From assembly GCF_013116745.1 (NCBI RefSeq), contig NZ_JABFOE010000006.1:62001-126000 (forward strand): 64,000 nucleotides of DNA. Reading direction: 5' to 3'. Made by a program: the position numbers and the translations under genes. The notes beneath the pieces were generated by a model, which saw nothing but the letters and a program-made list of their open reading frames with translations, made no database searches and was not told the origin of the DNA. Below are positions 46,019-53,704 of the stretch, in pieces. The DNA is from Arthrobacter sp. 260. GTDB lineage: Bacteria > Actinomycetota > Actinomycetes > Actinomycetales > Micrococcaceae. Position 1 is the first letter of the stretch. Every line of letters starts with the position of its first letter.

Positions 46019-46597
46019 CTAGCCTGCGACCGGCACGGGCCCGGGCTGGGCCGTTGCGTTCCGGGGTTCGCTGAGCACCCGGGTCACTTCGACCACGCTC
46101 ATCAGGGCGATCAGAGCGGCTGGGACGCCGATGATCAGCATCCGCAGGTCCTTGTCCGCCAGGGCAATGAATGCCCAGCCCACGTGGGGCACGGCCACGT
46201 CGACGCGGGCCTGGGTGGGAGCCGTGAGTTGGAAGGTCCAGGAATCTGCGGCGGAGTTCGCGTCGCCGTGCGTGCGGAACACCGGACCGGTCGCCGATGC
46301 GGTGATGGATTCGATGCGGTGGGTGACCAGCTCGCTGATGCCGGAGTCCGCGGGCGGCATGTAGGTGATGATGTCGCCGACCGCCAGATCGTCCACTGGC
46401 ACCACCTGCGCCAGGACCACCGCGCCGCGTTCGAAGGTTCCGGACATGGAGCCCCCGGTGATGACATACCGTTCCAGGCCCAGCAGTCCCGGCAGCAGCA
46501 CGACGCCGGCGAGAAGGAAGGTGGCGATAGCGGCGAGAGTTGTCGCTATCGCCCCTGCCTTGCGGAGCGGGCTGCGGCGTCGTGCTGCTGAGCTCAT
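46019..46597 (-). CDS. SipW-type (S26B) signal peptidase I
   Basis: A 192-residue signal peptidase with the Ser-His dyad of the archaeal/endoplasmic-reticulum type: Ser50 in GGSMSGTF and His93 in LVTHRI. There is an N-terminal membrane helix (about 15-38) and a C-terminal one (about 152-170). In Bacillus, SipW cleaves TasA and TapA, biofilm fibre proteins. The gene follows a TasA-like gene across a stable hairpin, so that protein and the Ig-repeat protein are probable substrates. Confidence 0.88.
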   Translation of the reverse strand: MSSAARRRSPLRKAGAIATTLAAIATFLLAGVVLLPGLLGLERYVITGGSMSGTFERGAVVLAQVVPVDDLAVGDIITYMPPADSGISELVTHRIESITASATGPVFRTHGDANSAADSWTFQLTAPTQARVDVAVPHVGWAFIALADKDLRMLIIGVPAALIALMSVVEVTRVLSEPRNATAQPGPVPVAG

Positions 46598-46638
46598 GGG
46601 GTGTCTTTCGGGCTGGTTGGTTGTCAGGGGGGCTGGTG

Positions 46639-46674
46639 GGGTGCGGTGACGGTCAGGTGCTCGTCACCGCACCC
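46639..46674 (-). promoter_or_regulatory. Hairpin between TasA-like and signal peptidase genes
   Basis: Perfect 12-bp arms GGGTGCGGTGAC / GTCACCGCACCC with a 12-base loop, just after the TasA-like stop and without a T tract. It probably lowers read-through or protects the upstream mRNA, so that much fibre protein and little peptidase is made. Confidence 0.6.
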
Positions 46675-46687
46675 GGTTTAGGGGGTG

Positions 46688-47266
46688 TTACTGGTTGGTG
46701 GCGGCGGCCGTGGTCTGGATTGCGTCCCAGGTGTAGGTAGCGGTGGCGGTCTTGCCCTGCTCCTCGTTGCCTGCCGACTGCGCCAGGTTGGTGCTGAAGG
46801 TGAAGGTGCGGGCCTCGCCCGGCGCGAAGGTGCCCAGGTTGGCTGAGCCGAGCTCACCGAAGGTGCCGGAGTAGATGGGGGCAGTGGCGCCCTGCTGGGT
46901 GACGACGAGTTTCAGGTTGGACTTGGTGCTGAACCCGTTGGTTGCTGCTTCCCTCAGGGAGAAGGTGGAGGCCAGGGAGCCGCTGTTGGTGATGGTGACG
47001 GTGCCGTTGAGGGTGTCGCCGGGCTTGACGTTGCTCAGGTTGAAGATGGCGGCGTTGGCCTTGGAGTTGCTCTGCGTCATGGTGCCGGAGGTGTAGGCGT
47101 TGGAAGTGTTGACGCTGGTGGAGACAAAGTCTGCACCCGAGCCGGCGACCAGGGCGGTGGCGGCGAACAGCGCAGCGATCGGAAGCAGCAGGCGCCGGCT
47201 GCGGGAGAAGGTCTTCTTCTCTTCGCTAGGACGGGTAACGGGCTGGGCTTCGGCGGTGGCGTTCAT
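46688..47266 (-). CDS. TasA/camelysin-like fibre protein with alternate signal peptide
   Basis: A 192-residue exported protein. A long charged start (MNATAEAQPVTRPSEEKK) precedes the hydrophobic segment (27-42) and a VAGSGADFVSTSVN site, then a beta-sandwich with ANAAIFNLSNVKPGDTLNGT and TFAPGEARTFTFS. This is the pattern of TasA/CalY family and of actinobacterial 'alternate-type signal peptide' proteins, which form surface fibres. AGGAGCACCC precedes the ATG. First of a two-gene unit with the S26B peptidase. Confidence 0.82.
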   Translation of the reverse strand: MNATAEAQPVTRPSEEKKTFSRSRRLLLPIAALFAATALVAGSGADFVSTSVNTSNAYTSGTMTQSNSKANAAIFNLSNVKPGDTLNGTVTITNSGSLASTFSLREAATNGFSTKSNLKLVVTQQGATAPIYSGTFGELGSANLGTFAPGEARTFTFSTNLAQSAGNEEQGKTATATYTWDAIQTTAAATNQ

Positions 47267-47328
47267 GGGTGCTCCTGAGACTGAGTAACGCTGCGGTTTC
47301 TTATGTCCACAACGTTATTCAGCCGCCT

Positions 47329-47417
47329 GGAACAGGCTGGCAACGGGAACTGCTCAGAAGCTCCACGGGTAGGGAACAGTCGAAGCCATCGAACGCCGAA
47401 GGCAACAGAGTGGCAAC
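47329..47417. promoter_or_regulatory. 11-bp-spaced AAC direct repeats before the TasA-like gene
   Basis: Two direct-repeat pairs: GGAACAGGCTGGCAAC (AAC at 47331 and 47342) and GGCAACAGAGTGGCAAC (AAC at 47404 and 47415), each spaced 11 bp; another AAC at 47375 is 33 bp from the first pair. They match the repeat before the Ig operon and suggest common control by the OmpR regulator. Confidence 0.5.
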
Positions 47418-47479
47418 TTAGTCGGTTGGTGGAGACTGGATGTTCAAGGCCGCCAGCACCGCTGCCGCGTCCACCGGCT
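47418..47479 (-). pseudogene. Remnant of a pucR 3' end
   Basis: On the minus strand the 20 codons after the nuclease gene stop read PVDAAAVLAALNIQSP plus PTD and a TAA. The intact pucR gene 1.9 kb away ends PVDAAAVLAVLNIQSP plus FGDAE. At DNA level about 44 of 51 bases agree. The remnant begins exactly at the stop of the nuclease gene, which marks a junction. It is either the original pucR tail displaced by an insertion, or what is left of a second pucR copy. Confidence 0.75.
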
Positions 47480-48560
47480 AGCTGACAAGCCGCTGCAGCG
47501 CCTTCACGACACTGCCGATTCCAGCCTCTGACAGGTCGCCCAACGGGACGTTTGGCCGCCGTGCGCAGTTCGATGTTCTCAGGAGATCGGCGACGCCGCT
47601 GACTTCCGGGATCAGCGCGAGTTCATCGAGAAGGGCTTCAAATCGGGAGCTGGCCTCCTCATCCTGAGCCAAGATGGGTGGTGCCTTTGTAAAACTAAAC
47701 TCCACAGATGAGGAGCGACCTCGGTAGTGGTAGAGGTAAACCGTTCCAAGTTCTCCAAGTTCCCCACGTATTATCCGCAACCCGCTGGCTGGCACCTCTG
47801 ACTTCACTCCGATCGGGGATCCGACGAATGGAATGTCCACATCCGCTGCTGAACGGACCAGAAGATCAAACCTGCCCAAGTTCTCCCTGTCGTTTACCTT
47901 GATCCAACTGCGTTGTTGTTCAAGGGTCCACGTGACGGTGGATCGTTCTGCGGCAGATACCTTTGCCTCGGCTAGTTCAAGACCGTAGGTACGCGGTATC
48001 AGGATTTCGACCCCTGATCCGTGGTGTCGAACGTACTCGACGGCGATAACCGAAGTACTTGGACCGGACATCGCGTTGAGATACTCCACCATCCGCTTTA
48101 GCCCGGGGTTGATCGCGTCCACTGCCAGCACAACGCTAAACCGGCCGGACTGGAGATTCTTCTCGACGGCATCTCTTAGGCCCGTCCAGATCGGACTGAT
48201 GCTGGCTTCGAGGGACGTCCCCATGCGGGACTTCCACCGACTCTCGAACTCGTCGATCGGCATGTTGAAGAATCCAGATGCATAGTCGAATAGCTGTCCG
48301 ACGATCTCCCTGCGGATCTGGGGGTTGGATGCCAGCTTGCATTCAACGAGCGTCAACGAGCCATCCGGACTGACCACGACGACATCTGCTGGGCCGGCAC
48401 CGGACTGGAATTCGGTGCAGGCAACTGCGCCGGCCTCGACGCCGGGAATGAGCTGTGGGTGATCCGCGAGGATCTGCTGCAACTCCGCCTCGCGGCCGAA
48501 TCCATGTTCTATTGGCTCGACCCAGCGGCCCCCTGTCGCACGAACCAGGATTTCGCTCAT
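47478..48560 (-). CDS. PD-(D/E)XK nuclease-like protein (DUF91/NucS-like N-terminus)
   Basis: A 360-residue soluble protein. Residues 20-95 have the PD-(D/E)XK nuclease order: Glu26 (GREAELQQIL), Asp59 (GPADVVVVS), then Glu73-x-Lys75 (LVECKL) and a helix with Gln89. The remaining 260 residues are of unknown fold and contain YGLELAEAKVSAAERSTVTW. Similar proteins occur in defence or repair neighbourhoods. Its start follows GGAG, and it is downstream of the HhH gene by 83 bases. Base composition is lower in G+C than the neighbours. Confidence 0.65.
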   Translation of the reverse strand: MSEILVRATGGRWVEPIEHGFGREAELQQILADHPQLIPGVEAGAVACTEFQSGAGPADVVVVSPDGSLTLVECKLASNPQIRREIVGQLFDYASGFFNMPIDEFESRWKSRMGTSLEASISPIWTGLRDAVEKNLQSGRFSVVLAVDAINPGLKRMVEYLNAMSGPSTSVIAVEYVRHHGSGVEILIPRTYGLELAEAKVSAAERSTVTWTLEQQRSWIKVNDRENLGRFDLLVRSAADVDIPFVGSPIGVKSEVPASGLRIIRGELGELGTVYLYHYRGRSSSVEFSFTKAPPILAQDEEASSRFEALLDELALIPEVSGVADLLRTSNCARRPNVPLGDLSEAGIGSVVKALQRLVS

Positions 48561-48643
48561 TTGGGCTCCAATCTCGTCAACACTGACGAATGAACTAGCA
48601 AATACCGTACTGAGAAAATCGATCAGTGGGGTTTCGCAGGAAA

Positions 48644-49303
48644 TTAGATAATTTCTATTGCATCCGCTGCGCGAGATCGCTCATGGGCCCAAAGTGCGTG
48701 GTCAAGGGTGGTCGCACTGACATTGAGTTCTTCCGAGGCCCCCAGTACCAATCCTCGCGCCTCGACCGAGGACAGTTTCCTACCGACTGCCCTGCTTGCT
48801 GCGGCGACAATCCATTTATCTGCCTTCACCCCTGGCTTTCCCAAGAGCATTCCGAAATACTCCCAAGTCACCCACCCGAGTCCATGCACTGAGGTATATG
48901 CCTTCTTCTGTTTAGGATCGAGCGGGTCCACGTCTGATGCATCCGTCACTCCCGCTTCGACAAGATTGCCCGCAGCTTCAACAATGGCCGAGGCCTTCGT
49001 CCGGCCACTCGTGACTTGATTGTTCAGAACCCTCGACATTAGTTCGTGATCCATCCCGGAGAGGCGAGTCAGATCATCGGTGTGGTCTCCTCCAATGTGG
49101 CTCCTATAGCGGTTCACCGCACCCCTCACACCGTTTTCCGGGGAACCATAGGAAGCGCGAATAGAGAGGACCGCATCTATCAGAGCCGCTTCAATTTCCC
49201 CCGGATATCCACCCGGCCAAGGCTTCCAGTTTTCTCTTGGCAACTCCTTCCTAATCATCTCAAGAAGGAGTTCAACCTCATTTGTGTTCTGAGTGATATT
49301 CAT
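48644..49303 (-). CDS. HhH-GPD DNA glycosylase-like protein
   Basis: A 219-residue helical protein. Residues 138-170 match the helix-hairpin-helix/GPD pattern of DNA glycosylases: HGLGWVTWEYFGMLLG, then the Asp position, Asp162 (VKADKWI). The hairpin lacks the catalytic Lys of bifunctional endonuclease III. No Fe-S cluster cysteines are present. It could excise modified bases or simply bind DNA. The ATG at 49303 is the most likely start but has a weak ribosome-binding site. It lies upstream of the nuclease-like gene in the same direction, in an A+T-richer module. Confidence 0.6.
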   Translation of the reverse strand: MNITQNTNEVELLLEMIRKELPRENWKPWPGGYPGEIEAALIDAVLSIRASYGSPENGVRGAVNRYRSHIGGDHTDDLTRLSGMDHELMSRVLNNQVTSGRTKASAIVEAAGNLVEAGVTDASDVDPLDPKQKKAYTSVHGLGWVTWEYFGMLLGKPGVKADKWIVAAASRAVGRKLSSVEARGLVLGASEELNVSATTLDHALWAHERSRAADAIEII

Positions 49304-49365
49304 CCGGTCATGATATGACGGGTCTCTGACAATTTGGGGCCCGGCCTCCAAACTTAGAGGGTATT

Positions 49366-50598
49366 TTATTCAGCATCCCCGAACGGAGACTGAATGTTCA
49401 GCACCGCAAGCACCGCTGCGGCGTCGACCGGCCGGTTCGGACTGAACCCGGTGAGCTGCTCAAACCGCGCCAGCCGGTTCAGCACCGTATTGCGGTGGCA
49501 GAAGAGCTCCTTGGCCGTATCGGACACTGAGCCGGACGCGAAATAGGACTGCAGCGTCTCGATTAGTCGCTCCCGCTCATGGCTAGATATAGCCGACAGC
49601 GGACCCAACACCGTATCCGCCAGAACCGGACCAAACTCCCCCAGCTGGGCTGCCGCCACATGGCCCCACGTTTCCCTGACGGTCCGCCTGCCCGAGGACT
49701 CCTGAGTAACCGCGGGCACAGCCTGCAGAGCGATCCGCAGCATCAGGGGCACCTCGGCCAGCGATCGGGCTGGCGGCGCGAGGAAGCAGTCCAGCTGGTC
49801 CAGCCACGGCCGGGTCCCTGTGGGTTCCTTTCCCGCCCGCGCTGGCAGGTCTTCCAGGATAAGAATGAGCGCTCCGTCGCGCTCGTGAAGGAATTGCCCG
49901 ACGCCGGCCGCCGCGGCCCGCTCCCGGAATGCCTTCTGCGCGTGGCTGGCGGCGACCGCCACGATGAACCGACTCTCGGCGTCGACCCCAAGCGCCCGCG
50001 CGGCCTGACCCAGCAGCTGGGGGTCCTTCCCATCCGAGGTGAGCAACCTCGACAGCAGGAACGCTCGCTGCTGCTCCTTCGCCTGCGCCATACTGGCCAG
50101 CTCGTCCAGGTAACCGGCGTGCACCCGAATGGTGTGGAACTCCACCGCTTCCCACACCCGCACCGCGTCCTGGGTGAAATCCGGCAACGACGCTGCAGGG
50201 ACCTTTTCCAGCATCGCCACCCACAGGAGGCGAAAATCCATCCGGACCGCCTTCAACAGCGACTCGAGCGGAACGCCCTGCTGCGCACGACGGTGACCCA
50301 GTGCCTCGGAAATGCCAGCTAGACGGTCCGGTAGCGGCAACTCCCCCACCAGCCGCAGCAACAGCTCCAGGGACGCCACAGCTGTTTCGCGCAGATCCTT
50401 GTCATCGACGGTGGATCCGGCATACCCCTCGATCTGCTGCACATCGAGCAGGAACTGGTCGGTAATGCTGTCGATATCGGCCATGCAATCGGCGACGACG
50501 TCGGACACGACCGAACGAACGGGTTCGTTTCTGGGCGTATAGGGCTCTCCGTTGGGCATCTGCCCAGTGTAGCCTTCCGCCCGATGGTGTTCACCCAT
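49366..50598 (-). CDS. PucR-family transcriptional regulator
   Basis: A 410-residue regulator of the PucR/CdaR type: an N-terminal RsbRD-like helical region (about 40-165, MADIDSITDQFLLDV), a central GGDEF-like fold (about 190-300), and the C-terminal PucR helix-turn-helix (about 350-385, SVSDTAKELFCHRNTVLNRL). PucR proteins govern purine and other nitrogen catabolism genes. It is divergent from the amidohydrolase operon it probably controls. Start at 50598 or 50559 cannot be decided. The 3' end is duplicated at 47418-47479. Confidence 0.88.
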   Translation of the reverse strand: MGEHHRAEGYTGQMPNGEPYTPRNEPVRSVVSDVVADCMADIDSITDQFLLDVQQIEGYAGSTVDDKDLRETAVASLELLLRLVGELPLPDRLAGISEALGHRRAQQGVPLESLLKAVRMDFRLLWVAMLEKVPAASLPDFTQDAVRVWEAVEFHTIRVHAGYLDELASMAQAKEQQRAFLLSRLLTSDGKDPQLLGQAARALGVDAESRFIVAVAASHAQKAFRERAAAAGVGQFLHERDGALILILEDLPARAGKEPTGTRPWLDQLDCFLAPPARSLAEVPLMLRIALQAVPAVTQESSGRRTVRETWGHVAAAQLGEFGPVLADTVLGPLSAISSHERERLIETLQSYFASGSVSDTAKELFCHRNTVLNRLARFEQLTGFSPNRPVDAAAVLAVLNIQSPFGDAE

Positions 50599-50679
50599 TG
50601 TTTATCGAAGTGATCCAGACCACCATTAAAGGTGCCGCCGTTGTCAGCCGGCACCCACCCCCAAACCCCTTGGATGTTC

Positions 50680-52374
50680 ATGCTCGATTTGAAGCTCGTC
50701 AACGCCAGCCTGTTCACACTGGCCGAAGCTGCCCCTACGGCCACCGCGATGGGCGTGCTCAATGGCCGCATCGTCGGCTTCGACGAAGACATCACAGCAC
50801 TCCCCGCCCGCCGGACGCTCGACTGCGCTGGCGCCGTCGTCGTCCCCGGGTTTGGCGATTCACACAACCACATGGCGTGGTTTGGGCAATCGCTCACCGA
50901 ACTGGACCTCAGCGGCTGCACGACCCTCGACGAGCTCTACGCCGCGGTCACCGAGTTCGCTGAAGGGCTCGACGACGACGCCTGGGTAGTCGGCTCCGGC
51001 TACGACGACACCGTGCTCGGCGCCCACCCGCACCGGAACGACCTCGACGCCGCTGCCCCCGGCCGCGCTGTGTGGCTCAAACACCGGTCCGGCCACATGT
51101 GCGTGGTGAACACATTGGTGCTGGATCGCGCCGGGGTCCTCGACCGCTCGGTGTCCACTCCCGAGGGCGGCACCGTGGTCGTCGGTGACTCCGGCCCCAC
51201 CGGCCTCCTGGAGGAGCAGGCCCAGAAACTGGTAACCGCCCTGGTGGTCCCCTACCCCATCGTCGACCTGGCCGACGCGATCGGCGCGGCGAACGCCATC
51301 TACGCATCCGAGGGTCTCACTCACGTCATCGAGGCGGGCATCGGATCCGGCTGGATCGGCCGCAGCCCGGTGGAACTTGCCGCCTATACCGAAGCCCGCC
51401 GCCGCGGCACCCTCACCACCCGGGTGCAGCTGATGTCCGCGAGCGACGCCCTCCACCCGCTGGAGTCCGCCGACGACGACGGCATCAACTTCGGTTTGGA
51501 CCTAGGCATCACCACCGGCTTCGGCGACGACCATCTCCGGCTGGGCGCAATGAAAATCTTCGTCGACGGATCCCTCATTGGCAGGACGGCGGCCGTCACC
51601 GAGGCGTTCTGCGACCACAACCATTCCACCGGCAGCTTCCAGCTCTCCATCGACGAGCTGACCCAGCGCATCATCAACGCCCACGTCTCCGGCTGGACCG
51701 TGGCCGCGCACGCGATCGGGGATGCCGCCGTCGACGTCGCCCTCGACGCCTTCGAGGTGGCTCAGAACGAACGCCCGCGTAAAGACGTCCGGCACCGGAT
51801 TGAGCACGCCGGGATCGTCCGGCCGGACCAGCTGGCCCGGTTCGCGACCCTGAACGTCACCCCCGTCCCGCAGCCGCACTTCCTCTACGAGGTGGGAGAC
51901 ACGATGGCTGCGGCCGTCGGCGTCGACCGTGAACCGTGGGTCTACCGGCACCGCTCCTTTCTGGACCAGGGCGTGCGCGTGCCCGGTAGCTCGGACCGAC
52001 CGGTGGCGTCCGGCGCCCCGCTGCTCGGCATGCAGTCGATGGTGCTGCGGCAGACCTCCGGCGGAAAGGTGCTTGGTCCCGAGGAACGGGTCGACGCCGA
52101 TACCGCACTCCGCGCCTACACCGTTGACACCGCGTGGATGGCCGGCGACGAAGCCCACCGCGGCACTCTGGAAACCGGGAAGCTTGCCGACTTCGTGATG
52201 CTCTCCGCCCATCCCGCCGACGTCGCCCCCGAGCAGATCGGCGCCATCACCGTGCTGGCCACGGTGATCGACGGCGTCGGCGTCTTCGGCCAGGACTACC
52301 TCGACACCCTTGAGACTTCACCAACCGTCCATTCGCAAGAGCACGTTCCCACCACGCAGAAGCAGGAAGTTTGA
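50680..52374 (+). CDS. YtcJ-like amidohydrolase
   Basis: A 564-residue amidohydrolase of the YtcJ/N-substituted formamide deformylase group. The metal residues are HNH in GFGDSHNHMAW, Lys in GAMKIFVDGS, His in VAAHAIGD, His in RIEHAGIV, and Asp in GSSDRPV. Known members deformylate N-substituted formamides or act on related amides. In this PucR locus it probably starts catabolism of an amide or ureide. In-frame ATGs at 50674 and 50680 are both possible. It is followed by a transporter three bases after its stop. Confidence 0.87.
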   Translation: MLDLKLVNASLFTLAEAAPTATAMGVLNGRIVGFDEDITALPARRTLDCAGAVVVPGFGDSHNHMAWFGQSLTELDLSGCTTLDELYAAVTEFAEGLDDDAWVVGSGYDDTVLGAHPHRNDLDAAAPGRAVWLKHRSGHMCVVNTLVLDRAGVLDRSVSTPEGGTVVVGDSGPTGLLEEQAQKLVTALVVPYPIVDLADAIGAANAIYASEGLTHVIEAGIGSGWIGRSPVELAAYTEARRRGTLTTRVQLMSASDALHPLESADDDGINFGLDLGITTGFGDDHLRLGAMKIFVDGSLIGRTAAVTEAFCDHNHSTGSFQLSIDELTQRIINAHVSGWTVAAHAIGDAAVDVALDAFEVAQNERPRKDVRHRIEHAGIVRPDQLARFATLNVTPVPQPHFLYEVGDTMAAAVGVDREPWVYRHRSFLDQGVRVPGSSDRPVASGAPLLGMQSMVLRQTSGGKVLGPEERVDADTALRAYTVDTAWMAGDEAHRGTLETGKLADFVMLSAHPADVAPEQIGAITVLATVIDGVGVFGQDYLDTLETSPTVHSQEHVPTTQKQEV

Positions 52375-52376
52375 GC

Positions 52377-53702
52377 ATGCAACCACATGAGGCAACCCAG
52401 GAAGAGAAGCCGGACATTCCGGTAGTCAGCGGCAAGGACGCGGGCAAGATTGCCCGCGCCGCCTTCGTTGGTACCGCACTGGAATGGTACGACTACTTCC
52501 TGTTCGGCACCGCGGCAGCGATCGTGTTCAACCGGCTGTTCTTCACCGAGCTCGATGCAACGGCGGCGACCCTCGCGGCGTTCGCAACCTTCGGCGTCGG
52601 CTTCGCCGCCCGTCCGATCGGTGCGGTGCTCTTCGGGTACATCGGCGACCGGGTGGGCCGCAGACCGGCCCTCTTGATCACCATCGTGATGATCGGTGTG
52701 GCCACCGGCCTGATCGGGTTCCTGCCGGACTTCGGCAGCATCGGCCTCGCGGCACCCATCATGCTGGCGGTCCTGCGGCTGATGCAGGGCCTCGCCGTCG
52801 GTGGCGAGTGGGGCGGTGCCATGACGATCGCCGTCGAGCACGCCCCAATCGAGAAGCGCGGTCGGTACGCGGCGCTGGTGCAGGTCGGTTCGCCGGTGGG
52901 CACGCTGATGTCGTCGGGCGCGTTTGCCCTGGTGCTGCTGCTGCCCTCCGAGGCGTTCGACGCCTGGGGCTGGCGCCTGCCGTTCCTGGCCGCGTTCCCG
53001 CTGCTGCTCATCGCCCTGTACATCAGGTTGCAGGTCGAGGAATCCCCGATCTTCCGTGAACTGGTCAAGCTCGAAGAGCGCGCCAAGATCCCCGCCGTCG
53101 ACGTGTTCAAGCAGGCCTGGGGCCGGCTGCTCGTCGCTATCGCCGCTGCGTTCCTGGGCGTCGGCGGGTTCTACGTGATGACCACCTTTGTGATCAGCTA
53201 CGGCACCACCACCCTGGGCATGGACCGCCAGCTGATGGTGAACGCCACCCTGGTGGCCGCCGTCGTGCAGATCGGCGTCGTCCTGCTGGTTGGCCGGATC
53301 AGCGAGAAGGTTGGACCGGGTCGGATGACCTTCTTCGGCGGATTGGCGACGGCGGCGGGCGCGTTTCCGCTGTTCTGGATGATCGATACCCGCAACCCTG
53401 CGGCGATCATCCTTGCCGTGACCATCGGTATTGCCCTGGTCTCCCTGGCGTACGCCGTCACCGGCGCGCTGCTCACCGAGCTGTTCCCACCGCACCTGCG
53501 GTACAGCGGCGTGGCCCTGGGCTACAACCTGGCCGGCGCTTTGAGCGGGTTCCTGCCGCTGATCGCTGTGGCGCTGCTGGGTGCCACTGGCGGCGGCTCG
53601 TGGACCGCGTCACTGCTGCTGATCGTGGTGTCGCTGATTACGGCGGCCGGCGGGTTCTTCGGTGAGAAGCTCCGTGTCAAAGACAAAGCGATTGTGCAGT
53701 AG
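52377..53702 (+). CDS. MFS metabolite:H+ symporter (MHS family)
   Basis: A 441-residue carrier with 12 helices. Signatures of the MHS/ShiA-ProP group: FVGTALEWYDYFLFG, ARPIGAVLFGYIGDRVGRRP and LMQGLAVGGEWGGA. These take up organic acids, shikimate, betaine or amino-acid derivatives with protons. AGGAAG lies before the ATG at 52377; a TTG at 52371 overlaps the previous stop. It likely imports the substrate of the amidohydrolases around it. Confidence 0.9.
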   Translation: MQPHEATQEEKPDIPVVSGKDAGKIARAAFVGTALEWYDYFLFGTAAAIVFNRLFFTELDATAATLAAFATFGVGFAARPIGAVLFGYIGDRVGRRPALLITIVMIGVATGLIGFLPDFGSIGLAAPIMLAVLRLMQGLAVGGEWGGAMTIAVEHAPIEKRGRYAALVQVGSPVGTLMSSGAFALVLLLPSEAFDAWGWRLPFLAAFPLLLIALYIRLQVEESPIFRELVKLEERAKIPAVDVFKQAWGRLLVAIAAAFLGVGGFYVMTTFVISYGTTTLGMDRQLMVNATLVAAVVQIGVVLLVGRISEKVGPGRMTFFGGLATAAGAFPLFWMIDTRNPAAIILAVTIGIALVSLAYAVTGALLTELFPPHLRYSGVALGYNLAGALSGFLPLIAVALLGATGGGSWTASLLLIVVSLITAAGGFFGEKLRVKDKAIVQ

Positions 53703-53704
53703 TC

